From an uncultured Dorea sp. (GTDB lineage Bacteria; Bacillota; Clostridia; Lachnospirales; Lachnospiraceae), in NCBI GenBank assembly GCA_910584615.1, contig CAJUAM010000009.1, positions 1 to 64,000 on the forward strand: a DNA stretch of 64,000 bases, in the 5' to 3' direction. The notes below the pieces were generated by a model that was not told the origin of the DNA, did no database searches, and was given only the letters and a program-made list of their open reading frames with translations. Of the stretch, positions 42,247-50,857 are shown in pieces (the first letter of the stretch is position 1; each line of letters opens with the position of its first letter). The translations under genes were made by a program, and so were the position numbers.

Positions 42247-42825
42247 ATGAAAAAAATACATGTGATAACTGCGATGATCGCGTCTATTGCCTTGATCACA
42301 GTTGGTTTTTTAGGGGCCAGACTTTTGGATAGAGAGGATAATATCAAAGTCAGCGCGACTTCTATCGAGGAGCGTTTAAAAAAATGCAGTGATCTTACTA
42401 CCGCGAGACTCGAGTACAGAGGGATCATCCGGTATGAAGACGGAGATATCCAGTATATCAACAAAAAGAGTTTTTCCATGATCTATGATGCTCATATTAA
42501 GGCTGGTATTGACTTGTCGCAGGCGGAGGTAAGCCTGAGCGGAAAAGAAATTACTGTGACTATCCCTGAACCTAAAGTTCAAGATATTGTTATAGATCCG
42601 GATTCTCTGGAGTTCTACGACGAAAAGCTGGCTTTATTCAACTGGACAAAAAAAGAAGATACTGCCAAAGCGATGAAATACGCAAAAGAGGATGCTGAGA
42701 AAAAGGCGGCTCAGACCGATCTGATCAAGCAGGCTTCCCAGCAGGCAAAGACGGTTGTCACAACGCTGCTTGCTCCTATAACAGAAGACGATGGAGAATA
42801 TTCTATAAAAATCGCCGAACAATGA
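42247..42825 (+). CDS. DUF4230 family membrane-anchored protein
   Basis: It has 192 residues with one N-terminal membrane segment (about 5-24) and an external domain. That domain resembles DUF4230 (STSIEERLKKCSDLTTARLEYRGI... and KEITVTIPEPKVQDIVID). The C-terminal quarter is a charged helix. The function of the family is unknown. GGAGG lies upstream of the ATG. It stands alone between divergent promoters and a convergent terminator. Confidence 0.8.
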   Translation: MKKIHVITAMIASIALITVGFLGARLLDREDNIKVSATSIEERLKKCSDLTTARLEYRGIIRYEDGDIQYINKKSFSMIYDAHIKAGIDLSQAEVSLSGKEITVTIPEPKVQDIVIDPDSLEFYDEKLALFNWTKKEDTAKAMKYAKEDAEKKAAQTDLIKQASQQAKTVVTTLLAPITEDDGEYSIKIAEQ

Positions 42826-42851
42826 TTTTTAAAACTCTGCAGATCAAGCAG

Positions 42852-42891
42852 ATACAGGTCAGTTCCGCCTGCCGGCAGAACTGACCTGTAT
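42852..42891. terminator. bidirectional terminator hairpin
   Basis: ATACAGGTCAGTTC pairs with GAACTGACCTGTAT (14 bp), and an inner GCC-TGCC-GGC extends the stem. It lies between the convergent DUF4230 and lrgB genes. Confidence 0.8.
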
Positions 42892-42907
42892 TTACTTCCG
42901 CCTTATT

Positions 42908-43603
42908 CTATTTTAAAAATCCGGCAAATACTGCTGCCCCTGCAACAGTGCACAATCCGCTGACCACAATTGCGAGGCTGCTCATCGCCCCCTCTATCTC
43001 TCCCATCTCCATAGCTTTTGCCGTTCCGATCGCATGGGCGGCTGTTCCTATGGCAATGCCCTTCGACACGGCATACTTGATCCGGAATATTCTGCATACC
43101 GGTTCCGCGATCATATTTCCAAGCACTCCTGTAATGATGATCACCGCCGTTGTGATCACTGTATACCCCCCTAACTCCTCTGACACACCCATTCCAATAG
43201 CTGTTGTGATAGACTTCGGAAGCAATGTCACATACTCTTCATAAGATAAATGAAACAGTATTGCCAATGCCAGTATCAATCCGAGACTTGTCAGCACTCC
43301 GGCTAAAATTCCCATACATATAGCCGCTGCATTGCTTTTCAAAAGCTCTATCTGCTGATACAGCGGAATAGCCAGACTGACTGTTGCCGGAGTCAAAAGG
43401 TAGCTTAGATACTTCGCGCTGTTATTATATGACTCATAATCAATTTTGAAAATCTGCAAAAATCCAATAACCAGTACAATAGATATCAACAATGGATTAA
43501 GCACATTAAGCTTCCACTTTTTCTTCACCTTCATTCCTATGAAGTAGCTGATCAGGCTTATCACTACTCCTATAGTTGCAGATTCAAAAAAAATTTCATT
43601 CAT
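42908..43603 (-). CDS. lrgB: LrgB/CidB-family membrane protein
   Basis: This polytopic membrane protein (231 residues, about 7-8 helices) is the partner of LrgA/CidA. Conserved parts include LLTPATVSLAIPLY, LLPKSITTAIGMGVSEELGG and GTAAHAIGTAKAMEMGEIEGAMSSLA, typical of the family. Such pairs affect murein hydrolase activity, and in some species carry pyruvate or glycolate. The start at 43603 follows AAAGGA and overlaps the lrgA end by 8 bases. Confidence 0.92.
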   Translation of the reverse strand: MNEIFFESATIGVVISLISYFIGMKVKKKWKLNVLNPLLISIVLVIGFLQIFKIDYESYNNSAKYLSYLLTPATVSLAIPLYQQIELLKSNAAAICMGILAGVLTSLGLILALAILFHLSYEEYVTLLPKSITTAIGMGVSEELGGYTVITTAVIIITGVLGNMIAEPVCRIFRIKYAVSKGIAIGTAAHAIGTAKAMEMGEIEGAMSSLAIVVSGLCTVAGAAVFAGFLK

Positions 43604-43949
43604 GGTTTTTCCTTTCAATCAGACAATCCGTTGTTTTTCCTGCCGCAAGCATAACAAAGCACGTAGTCAGCGGCACGATCACACACAGCGGAATCAGCAT
43701 ACGCTCAATCTGCTTCCACGAAGTCACCAGACCTGCTGCCGCAGGAATAAACATTATTGGCATGATCTCAATGAGAAACATTCCAGTCTCTTTCACCTGC
43801 TCAAGTCTTACCATATGGGACTTAAGCAGCAAAAACAGCAGTACCAGCCCATAGATGCTTGCCGGGATCGGCAATGGTATCAGATATTTTAACAGTTCTC
43901 CAACACTTGTCACTGCAATTATGATTCCAAATTGCTTTACGTACTTCAT
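43596..43949 (-). CDS. lrgA: LrgA/CidA-family holin-like protein
   Basis: This is a small membrane protein (117 residues) with four hydrophobic segments and the family core LIPLPIPASIYGLVLLFLLL and FIPAAAGLV. It is encoded just upstream of lrgB and probably coupled to it. The LytSR regulators that usually control lrgAB are absent from the window. It follows tatD by 38 bases and may be transcribed with it. Confidence 0.92.
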   Translation of the reverse strand: MKYVKQFGIIIAVTSVGELLKYLIPLPIPASIYGLVLLFLLLKSHMVRLEQVKETGMFLIEIMPIMFIPAAAGLVTSWKQIERMLIPLCVIVPLTTCFVMLAAGKTTDCLIERKNHE

Positions 43950-43987
43950 GAAAATTTTCTCCTTACACTCTCACTGTTCCTTTCAGT

Positions 43988-44749
43988 CTATATCCGGTAC
44001 AGCCTTCTCGCATTCTCCTCTGTCTGACTTACAACTTCTTCATAAGATATACCCTTTAGTCTCGCAATCTCCTCTGCCGCGTATTTTATATAGGAAGAAT
44101 CATTGCGCCTGCCGCGGTAAGGCTCTGGCGCAAGATATGGACAGTCTGTCTCAAGCACAATGGATGTAAGGGGAAGAGTTTCTACCGTCTCTTTAAGACG
44201 TCTTCCATTTTTAAACGTCACGACTCCTCCGACCCCGATACAGTATCCCATCTTCACGTACTCTTCTGCCATCTCCTTTGAGTAGGAATAGCAGTGGATC
44301 ACACCATCAAGCCCCATTCCATGCTCTTTTATGATCCCCATCGTATCCTTGGCCGCTTCACGGCTGTGAATGTTGACAGGAAGGTCAAGCTCCCTTGCCA
44401 GATCAAGCTGCCGTATGAACCATTCTTTTTGAAGTTCATGGGATTCATTGTCCCAGTAATAGTCTAACCCAATCTCTCCAACCGCCACAACCTTATCCTT
44501 TTTAAGCAGTTCTTTTATACGGGCAAACCGTTGTTCATCAAGACTTCCAACCTCATCCGGATGGATTCCCACCGCAGCGTACATGAACGGATACTTCTGA
44601 GCCATATCCACTACACGTTCACAAGACTCATATGTGGCACTGACGTTCACAACAGTACCCACACCGTTTTCCCTCATAGAACACAGCAGGTCATCCCGGT
44701 CATCATCAAATTGTTTATCATCATAATGTGCATGTGAATCAAAAATCAT
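43988..44749 (-). CDS. TatD-family metal-dependent deoxyribonuclease
   Basis: This TIM-barrel metallohydrolase has 253 residues. Ligands are in FDSHAHYD (start), the glutamate in AVGEIGLDYY, the histidines in PVNIHSREA and GVIHCYS, and the aspartate in VLETDCPYLAPEPYRGRRN. TatD proteins have 3'-5' exonuclease activity on DNA and RNA and D-aminoacyl-tRNA-type activities have been reported in relatives. The start at 44749 is chosen because longer in-frame sequence is basic and unlike the family. GAGGGG lies upstream. Confidence 0.92.
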   Translation of the reverse strand: MIFDSHAHYDDKQFDDDRDDLLCSMRENGVGTVVNVSATYESCERVVDMAQKYPFMYAAVGIHPDEVGSLDEQRFARIKELLKKDKVVAVGEIGLDYYWDNESHELQKEWFIRQLDLARELDLPVNIHSREAAKDTMGIIKEHGMGLDGVIHCYSYSKEMAEEYVKMGYCIGVGGVVTFKNGRRLKETVETLPLTSIVLETDCPYLAPEPYRGRRNDSSYIKYAAEEIARLKGISYEEVVSQTEENARRLYRI

Positions 44750-44777
44750 TTTTAATCGTCCCCTCTTACAGCGCTTT

Positions 44778-45764
44778 CTATAACATCTGTGCCCGGAGTT
44801 CTTCCGGTGTCTTCTGGGACAATAATGCCGGCGCGATATCAAATACACTTTTTGCTCCGCTCTCACCTGCCTTAGAAAGCCTGTATGCTGCTCTCGCATA
44901 ACTTATCAGCACACTTGCCGTAAATTCCGGGTTAGAGTCAAGCTTCAGAGAATATTCGATCACATGCTTATTTCCCTCACACCCTGTTTCACCGCTTCTT
45001 ATAACAAATCCGCCGTGGGGCATCTTACTGTGATCTGCTTTTAACTCCTCTTCTGTAATAAAGGTTACTGTCGTATCATACTCATCAAAGTAATTCGGCA
45101 TAGTCTTGACCGCCTGCTCAATCGCCTCGCGGTCAGCTCCGTCCTCAGCCACTACATAACACTCTCTCAAATGTTTATCTCTTGTTGTAAGCTTTGGCTC
45201 ATTACCGCTCCTTACTTGCTTTATTGCCTCTTCAACCGGAACCGTATACTGGATCGCGTTTTTTACCCCCTTAATACGGCGGATCGCATCAGAATGCCCC
45301 TGACTTACACCCTTTCCCCAGAAGGTATAGGTACTGCCCTGTACAAGGATAGATTCCGCATACAGCCGGTTCAAAGAGAACATTCCCGGATCCCATCCTA
45401 CGGAAATAATGCTCACATTTCCGCCTTCCTTTGCTGACTTATCCACATTCGCGAAATACTCCGGAATCTTTGCGTGTGTGTCAAAACTGTCGATCGTATT
45501 GAAATTCGCCGCGACCTCCGGTCCGATCACCGGAAGGTCTGTGGCAGAACCTCCGCAAAGGACCATCACGTCTATCTCACCTTTCATACTCATCATATCA
45601 TCAAAGTGCTTTACTGCTGCCCCTTGTGTTTTCACCGCAACATCTGCCGGATCTCTCCTTGTAAAAACAGCCTTTAACTCCATATCCTCATTACGGGCAA
45701 CAGCCTGCTCAACACCACGCCCGATATTACCATAACCTACAATACCAATTCTTATTTTTCCCAT
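44778..45764 (-). CDS. ddh: meso-diaminopimelate D-dehydrogenase
   Basis: The enzyme gives meso-diaminopimelate in one NADPH-dependent step, feeding peptidoglycan and lysine synthesis. The N-terminal Rossmann motif is IGIVGYGNIGRGVE, and family blocks include CGGSATDLP, SFDTHAKIPEYF, SVGWDPGMFSLNR and FWGKGVSQGHSDAIRRI. The length is 328. The ATG at 45764 follows GGAAGATG. It lies between metG (24-base gap) and tatD (28-base gap) in one series. Confidence 0.95.
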   Translation of the reverse strand: MGKIRIGIVGYGNIGRGVEQAVARNEDMELKAVFTRRDPADVAVKTQGAAVKHFDDMMSMKGEIDVMVLCGGSATDLPVIGPEVAANFNTIDSFDTHAKIPEYFANVDKSAKEGGNVSIISVGWDPGMFSLNRLYAESILVQGSTYTFWGKGVSQGHSDAIRRIKGVKNAIQYTVPVEEAIKQVRSGNEPKLTTRDKHLRECYVVAEDGADREAIEQAVKTMPNYFDEYDTTVTFITEEELKADHSKMPHGGFVIRSGETGCEGNKHVIEYSLKLDSNPEFTASVLISYARAAYRLSKAGESGAKSVFDIAPALLSQKTPEELRAQML

Positions 45765-45788
45765 GATCACACATCTTCCTTTCCTAAA

Positions 45789-47714
45789 CTAACAAATCTC
45801 TGCTCCGGCCGGTACATCCCTTTCCGGTGTCACAAGCGAAAGACCGCCTTTTGTATCCTCCGCGCACAAAATCATACCCTCCGACAGCACTCCGGCTAAT
45901 TTCGCAGGCTTTAGGTTCACCAGAACCATCACCTTTTTACCTACCATCTCTTCTGCCGTATAGTGTCCCTTGATTCCCGATACGATCTGTTTGATCTGAC
46001 TGCCGATCTTTACCTTGGAACAAAGTAGTTTCTTTGATTTTTTCACTTCCTCGCAGGCAATGATCTCACCTACCTGAAACTGCATCTTTCCAAACTCCTC
46101 GAACGTGATCTCTGGCTTATCCTCAATGTCGATCACTTCCGCCCCATTTTCATCTTCTGCCAGATCTTCCTCTATAGGAGGATGAAGCTCTTCTACCTTT
46201 TTCAGCACTTCCTCTATATCCAGTCTTGCAAACAATATCTCTGGTTTTTGAGTCACTTTGCCGTCGCCAAGCTGTGCCAGAATCTTTTCTGACGTTTCCG
46301 GCATAAACGGCGATAACTGTCTTGCTCCTGACTTGATACTCTCAAGGAGGTTGTAAAGCACTGTCTCAAGACGTCCCTTTTTCTCTTCCTCTTTGGCAAG
46401 TGCCCACGGCATCGTCTCATCAATATACTTGTTGCAGCGTTTAAACAGATTGAAGATCTCCGTAATGGCATCTGCTACACGCAGGTCCTCCATCTTCTTC
46501 TCCACAATCCGCAGTGTCCTCTCGACTACATCCTTAAGGTCAGCATCAACATTTCTGTCTTCCTCACTTAATGCTACACCTTTATCTGCCACCACCCCGT
46601 CAAAGTACTTATTTGTCATGGAAATAGTCCTGTTCACAAGATTCCCCAGCGTATTGGCAAGCTCGGAATTGATCCTCTCAACTAAAAGTTCCCATGAGAT
46701 GACCCCGTCATTGTCAAACGGCATTTCATGGAGAACAAAGAAACGCACCGCATCAACGCCGAAGAAATCTACCAGCTCGTCAGCGTAAAGCACATTTCCT
46801 TTAGATTTGCTCATCTTTCCATCTCCCTGAAGAAGCCACGGATGACCGAAAATCTGTTTCGGCAGCGGAAGATCTAACGCCATCAGAAAAATCGGCCAGT
46901 AAATCGTATGGAAACGGATAATATCCTTTCCTATCAGGTGAAGATCTGCCGGCCAGTTTTTATTAAACTGCTCCGTACTCTCACCCTGCGCATCATAACC
47001 GATACCAGTAATATAATTCGTCAGCGCATCCAGCCACACATATACTACATGTCTGTCGTCAAAATCTACAGGAATCCCCCACTTAAAGGATGTTCTGGAC
47101 ACGCACAGATCCTGAAGTCCCGGAAGCAGGAAATTATTCATCATCTCATTTTTACGGGATACCGGCTGAATAAACTCCGGATGTGTGTTGATATGCTCGA
47201 TCAGACGGTCAGCGTATTTGCTCATCTTAAAAAAATACGCTTCTTCCTTTGCCGGTTTCACCTCACGTTTGCAGTCCGGACATTTCCCGTCTACAAGCTG
47301 GGATTCTGTCCAGAAAGACTCACAAGGCGTACAGTAAAGTCCCTCATAAGATCCTTTATAGATATCTCCCTGCTCATACAATTTTTTAAAAATCTTTTGT
47401 ACCTGTCTCTCATGATCTTCGTCTGTAGTCCGAATAAATTTATCATGTGAAGAATTCATCATAGCCCAGATATCTTCTACCTGACCCGCTACATTATCCA
47501 CATATTCCTTTGGTGTGATACCTGCCTCCTGCGCCTTCAGCTCAATCTTCTGTCCGTGCTCATCCGTCCCTGTCTGAAAGAACACATCATACCCCTGGCT
47601 TCTTTTGTATCTGGCAATCGCATCTGCCAGAACAATCTCATAAGTATTGCCGATATGCGGCTTGCCTGATGTATAGGCAATCGCAGTTGTCATATAAAAC
47701 TTTTGTTTTTCCAT
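45789..47714 (-). CDS. metG: methionyl-tRNA synthetase with C-terminal tRNA-binding domain
   Basis: This class I enzyme charges tRNA-Met. The HIGH-like motif is KPHIGNTYE, the zinc knuckle region has CTPC and CPDC, and the KMSKS loop is KMSKSKGNV (about 301-309). The anticodon domain follows. The last 110 residues form a Trbp111-like OB-fold (EFGKMQFQVGEIIACEEVKKS...) that aids tRNA binding and dimerisation. Length is 641. Expression is controlled by the T-box leader upstream, so uncharged tRNA-Met should raise it. Confidence 0.96.
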   Translation of the reverse strand: MEKQKFYMTTAIAYTSGKPHIGNTYEIVLADAIARYKRSQGYDVFFQTGTDEHGQKIELKAQEAGITPKEYVDNVAGQVEDIWAMMNSSHDKFIRTTDEDHERQVQKIFKKLYEQGDIYKGSYEGLYCTPCESFWTESQLVDGKCPDCKREVKPAKEEAYFFKMSKYADRLIEHINTHPEFIQPVSRKNEMMNNFLLPGLQDLCVSRTSFKWGIPVDFDDRHVVYVWLDALTNYITGIGYDAQGESTEQFNKNWPADLHLIGKDIIRFHTIYWPIFLMALDLPLPKQIFGHPWLLQGDGKMSKSKGNVLYADELVDFFGVDAVRFFVLHEMPFDNDGVISWELLVERINSELANTLGNLVNRTISMTNKYFDGVVADKGVALSEEDRNVDADLKDVVERTLRIVEKKMEDLRVADAITEIFNLFKRCNKYIDETMPWALAKEEEKKGRLETVLYNLLESIKSGARQLSPFMPETSEKILAQLGDGKVTQKPEILFARLDIEEVLKKVEELHPPIEEDLAEDENGAEVIDIEDKPEITFEEFGKMQFQVGEIIACEEVKKSKKLLCSKVKIGSQIKQIVSGIKGHYTAEEMVGKKVMVLVNLKPAKLAGVLSEGMILCAEDTKGGLSLVTPERDVPAGAEIC

Positions 47715-47750
47715 GCTGTTTATCTCTCCTTTTCCTTTTTAAGTAATATT

Positions 47751-48104
47751 AAAAAAATCTTCCCCGACTTTCTTACGAAAATCAGGGAAGACGAGCAAAC
47801 CCGTGTTACCACTTCCATTTATCCACTGCCTCACAGCAGGAACCTCATAAGATGCCGTCAGACATCTTGCCGCTGTAAAGGGCGGACCCATTACGGCTTA
47901 CAGCCACAGGATACATATGCCTGCCTATTCCTGATCTCTGCTCACCGCACCGCTCAGAAGCCATCTTCTGCAGCTTTCCTTCTTGTCCCTCTCAGCATCC
48001 TCTCTGATCACCTTTCTGTAATTGCCCTCAAAGAATCAGGACTTCTCTGTAAAGTCTTCAAACTGCATACTCTCTTCATCACTGCATTTACGCTATTTTA
48101 GATA
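47751..48104 (-). promoter_or_regulatory. T-box riboswitch leader of metG
   Basis: The 350-base leader ends in a terminator (16-bp stem with GTAA loop, 47757-47792) followed by seven Ts. Just before it is the T-box antiterminator motif AAGTGGTAACACGGG (47800-47814, minus strand). Upstream, GATGAAGAGAGTA near 48090 is a typical stem I entry. Several ATG triplets could be the methionine specifier, and I could not fix which one. Uncharged tRNA-Met should favour the antiterminator. Confidence 0.88.
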
Positions 48105-48110
48105 CTGTGA

Positions 48111-48140
48111 ATGGTAGCATACAGACCAGCAGGCTGTCAA
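48111..48140 (-). promoter_or_regulatory. promoter of the metG T-box transcript
   Basis: On the minus strand TTGACA (48140-48135), an 18-base spacer and TACCAT (48116-48111). Start is expected near 48104. The remaining bases to the DUF885 start at 48226 show nothing further. Confidence 0.7.
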
Positions 48141-48225
48141 GGGCAATTCAAAAATCAGATCAACTAATATCATCAACATCCCATGAACCGCATATAAATA
48201 TTAAAAAATATTTCGAGGCTTTTGT

Positions 48226-50025
48226 ATGTCTTTTTCTACTTCTAACAAACGATCCGCGATCATTGCCGGCTTATTTTTTGCAGTACTGTCCACTACAATT
48301 CTCGGGGTGCATCATTTTTATAAAAATGAGAACCAGCAGTTCGAGGAATACACCTACAACCTTTTCTGCCAGGAGGTTTCCGGCAACACGATCTCCCTTC
48401 ATTACACACTGAAAAATCCTTCTGCCTACGGCATTACCGATGCTCCTTTATCCATCGGTTCCTGCACTACTGATACAAGCTCGGTCTGCGCTGCTATCGA
48501 AAACGCGCTTGCCCTTTTAAAGTCTCATGACCGACGCCGTCTTTCAGCAAAAAACAAGCTGACCTATGATGTTCTTGAAGACTACTATACAACAGCCTTT
48601 GCGCTTGCGCCTTATTCTTTATATGAAGAACCGCTTTCGCCCCTTACCGGAACTCAGTCACAGCTTCCCGTCATTTTATCAGAGTATCAGTTTTACTCTG
48701 CCTCTGATATTGATACATATCTGAAACTTTTAAAAAAGGTTCCTGATTATTTCGACTCTATACTTGAATTTGAACAGGCAAGGGCAGAAAAAGGACTATT
48801 TATGTCTGAAAGCGCGCTGAACGATCTCATTGAAGAATGCAGCGCTTTCATAAAATTAAGTAAAGATAATTATCTTTATTCCTCTTTCGAGGAACGGCTC
48901 AATGGTCTGGAAGAAGCTCTGTCTGAAAATGAAAAGAAGACATATGACCGCAAAAAATATACCAAAACTAATGACAAGTATATAAAAAAATATATTTTTC
49001 CCGCCTATAAAAAACTGACAAAAGGGCTTAATACGCTTCGCGATGAATGCGCATCTGACAGTGTTTCCGGCGGTCTGTCCAAGCTGCCGGGAGGACGGCA
49101 GTATTATGAACTGCTGTCTGCCAGCGAAACAGGTTCCAACCGCAGCATCCCAAAACTCCAGGAGCTGGCAAGAAGACAGATCATGGAAGACTTAGGAGCT
49201 ATGCAGACCTCTCTGGCACAGCTTGGAGCTTCCAACCTTTCCTCCGAAGACGCTGATTCACATACCTCGGACCTGTTTTCCTCTCAGGGCGCAATACTTG
49301 AAGATTCCAATCCAATCTCTATCTTGAATACTCTGGAGGGCAAGATGAAAGATGATTTCCCGAAGCTTCCTGCAGTGGATGTCCAGATAAAATATGTACA
49401 AAAGTCTCTGGAAGAATATTTAAGTCCTGCGTTTTATATGATCCCTGCACTTGATAATACACAATCCAATGTCATTTACATCAACGCAGGACATATACCT
49501 GATGATCTGTCCCTATTCACTACCCTTGCCCACGAAGGATATCCCGGACACCTGTATCAGAATGTATATTATATGAACCAGAATCCGGATCCTATCCGCT
49601 GTCTCCTTGGATATGGCGGCTATACGGAAGGGTGGGCAACCTACTGTGAGATGTTGAGCTACTATTATGCCCCCATTCCCAAAGCTGAAGCAACCATCAT
49701 GCAGAAAAACACTTCTATCATGCTTGGATTATATGCTCTGGCCGATATGGGTATCCATTATGACGGATGGTCGCTGTCAGACACAGTATCCTTCTTTCGG
49801 GATTATGGAATCACAGACACGCAGGTGATCAGCGATATCTACAGCCTGATCATTTCTGATCCGGCCAATTATTTAAAATACTATATTGGTTATCTTGAAT
49901 TTCTTGAGTTAAAAAAATATGCTATAGAAGAATGGGGTAACAAATTCACCCAGCAGCGTTTTCACAGAAACGTGCTGCAGACGGGTCCTGCTCCCTTTAA
50001 AATACTTAAAAAACAGCTTGACTAA
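48226..50025 (+). CDS. DUF885 family metalloprotease-like protein, membrane-anchored
   Basis: This protein of 599 residues has an N-terminal membrane anchor (about 10-30) and a long helical external domain. The zinc motif HEGYPGH (H436-H442) with a downstream glutamate in GGYTEGWATYCE is the DUF885 signature, related to M3-like and carboxypeptidase folds. Related proteins are thought to be peptidases. The binding site (GAGG, 7 bases before ATG) is modest. It stands alone, divergent from the metG leader and convergent with spmB. Confidence 0.85.
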   Translation: MSFSTSNKRSAIIAGLFFAVLSTTILGVHHFYKNENQQFEEYTYNLFCQEVSGNTISLHYTLKNPSAYGITDAPLSIGSCTTDTSSVCAAIENALALLKSHDRRRLSAKNKLTYDVLEDYYTTAFALAPYSLYEEPLSPLTGTQSQLPVILSEYQFYSASDIDTYLKLLKKVPDYFDSILEFEQARAEKGLFMSESALNDLIEECSAFIKLSKDNYLYSSFEERLNGLEEALSENEKKTYDRKKYTKTNDKYIKKYIFPAYKKLTKGLNTLRDECASDSVSGGLSKLPGGRQYYELLSASETGSNRSIPKLQELARRQIMEDLGAMQTSLAQLGASNLSSEDADSHTSDLFSSQGAILEDSNPISILNTLEGKMKDDFPKLPAVDVQIKYVQKSLEEYLSPAFYMIPALDNTQSNVIYINAGHIPDDLSLFTTLAHEGYPGHLYQNVYYMNQNPDPIRCLLGYGGYTEGWATYCEMLSYYYAPIPKAEATIMQKNTSIMLGLYALADMGIHYDGWSLSDTVSFFRDYGITDTQVISDIYSLIISDPANYLKYYIGYLEFLELKKYAIEEWGNKFTQQRFHRNVLQTGPAPFKILKKQLD

Positions 50026-50067
50026 GCAACTCTGTCCTAAACATCTTCCGCAAAAAGTGTTCTCCAA

Positions 50068-50102
50068 AAAAGGCTGTGGGAATTTTACACCAACAGCCTT
50101 TT
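50068..50102. terminator. terminator between convergent DUF885 and spmB genes
   Basis: AAAAGGCTGT pairs with ACAGCCTTTT around a 15-base loop. The A and T flanks allow termination in both directions. Confidence 0.8.
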
Positions 50103-50140
50103 ACATTATGGGATATCCTTTTTAATACGCGCTGCCCAGC

Positions 50141-50665
50141 CTACATTGCCCCTGCAAGCACCGCGCTCGCTGCCAGCCCCGCGAATGTAGCAAACAGCGC
50201 TCCTGTAAGCGTATATCTGGTCTTTGTCACTTTTGCTGTCATAAAATATACACTCATTGTATAAAAAATCGTTTCTGTACATGACATACTGATTGACGCC
50301 ACCAGTCCTATGTAAGAATCCGTCCCGTACTCCTTATAAGCATCCAGAAGCAGTCCCGTTGCAGCAGAGGACGAGAACATCTTGACTACAGTAAGGGGGA
50401 CTAATTCACCTGGAAAGCCGATATACTCAGTAAATCCGCTGATAAATTCCGACAGGAAATCCAAAAATCCCGAAGCCCTCAAAATCCCCACTGCAACCAT
50501 AAGTCCGATCAATGTGGGCATGATCTTGATCACCGTAAAAAATCCGCTTTTCGCCCCTTTTATAAATGTATCATATACATCTACTTTCATCAGTACTCCG
50601 CAACTTACAACCAGAAAAATCACAAGTGGTACGATAAGGTCTGCAATATATAGCAGTATTTTCAC
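50141..50665 (-). CDS. spmB: spore maturation protein B
   Basis: This nucleoside-recognition (Gate) domain membrane protein is needed for spore core dehydration in B. subtilis. It has 174 residues and about five membrane segments, with family blocks MPTLIGLMVAVGILRASG, PLTVVKMFSSSAATGLL and SCTETIFYTMSVYF. The start is GTG at 50665 after AAGGGGCGG; longer in-frame starts lack support. Unusually it is not followed or preceded by spmA on the same strand; spmA lies 1.7 kb away on the other strand. Confidence 0.93.
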   Translation of the reverse strand: MKILLYIADLIVPLVIFLVVSCGVLMKVDVYDTFIKGAKSGFFTVIKIMPTLIGLMVAVGILRASGFLDFLSEFISGFTEYIGFPGELVPLTVVKMFSSSAATGLLLDAYKEYGTDSYIGLVASISMSCTETIFYTMSVYFMTAKVTKTRYTLTGALFATFAGLAASAVLAGAM

Positions 50666-50764
50666 AGAACCGCCCCTTTTTGCATAAAATCTACTTTCCA
50701 TTATACGTTCCGGCACTTTTGTTTATTCCCGGTAATTTCCCATTTCCATCTGAGTGCCGATACC

Positions 50765-50793
50765 TTGAAAATAATCCGCGAAACACCTATACT
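50765..50793 (+). promoter_or_regulatory. promoter of the MATE transporter gene
   Basis: TTGAAA, a 17-base spacer and TATACT, about 65 bases before the ATG. No further promoter is evident before spmA, so spmA may depend in part on this one. Confidence 0.75.
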
Positions 50794-50857
50794 ATATATG
50801 ATCCGCCAGCCTGCGTACCTTTGTCAGACTGAATTTTAGATGAGAAGGTGACCTTTT

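Noticed and set aside
46908..47450. 180-codon frame antisense to metG
   Set aside because: Shadow of metG; cysteine- and arginine-rich composition typical of a non-coding frame.
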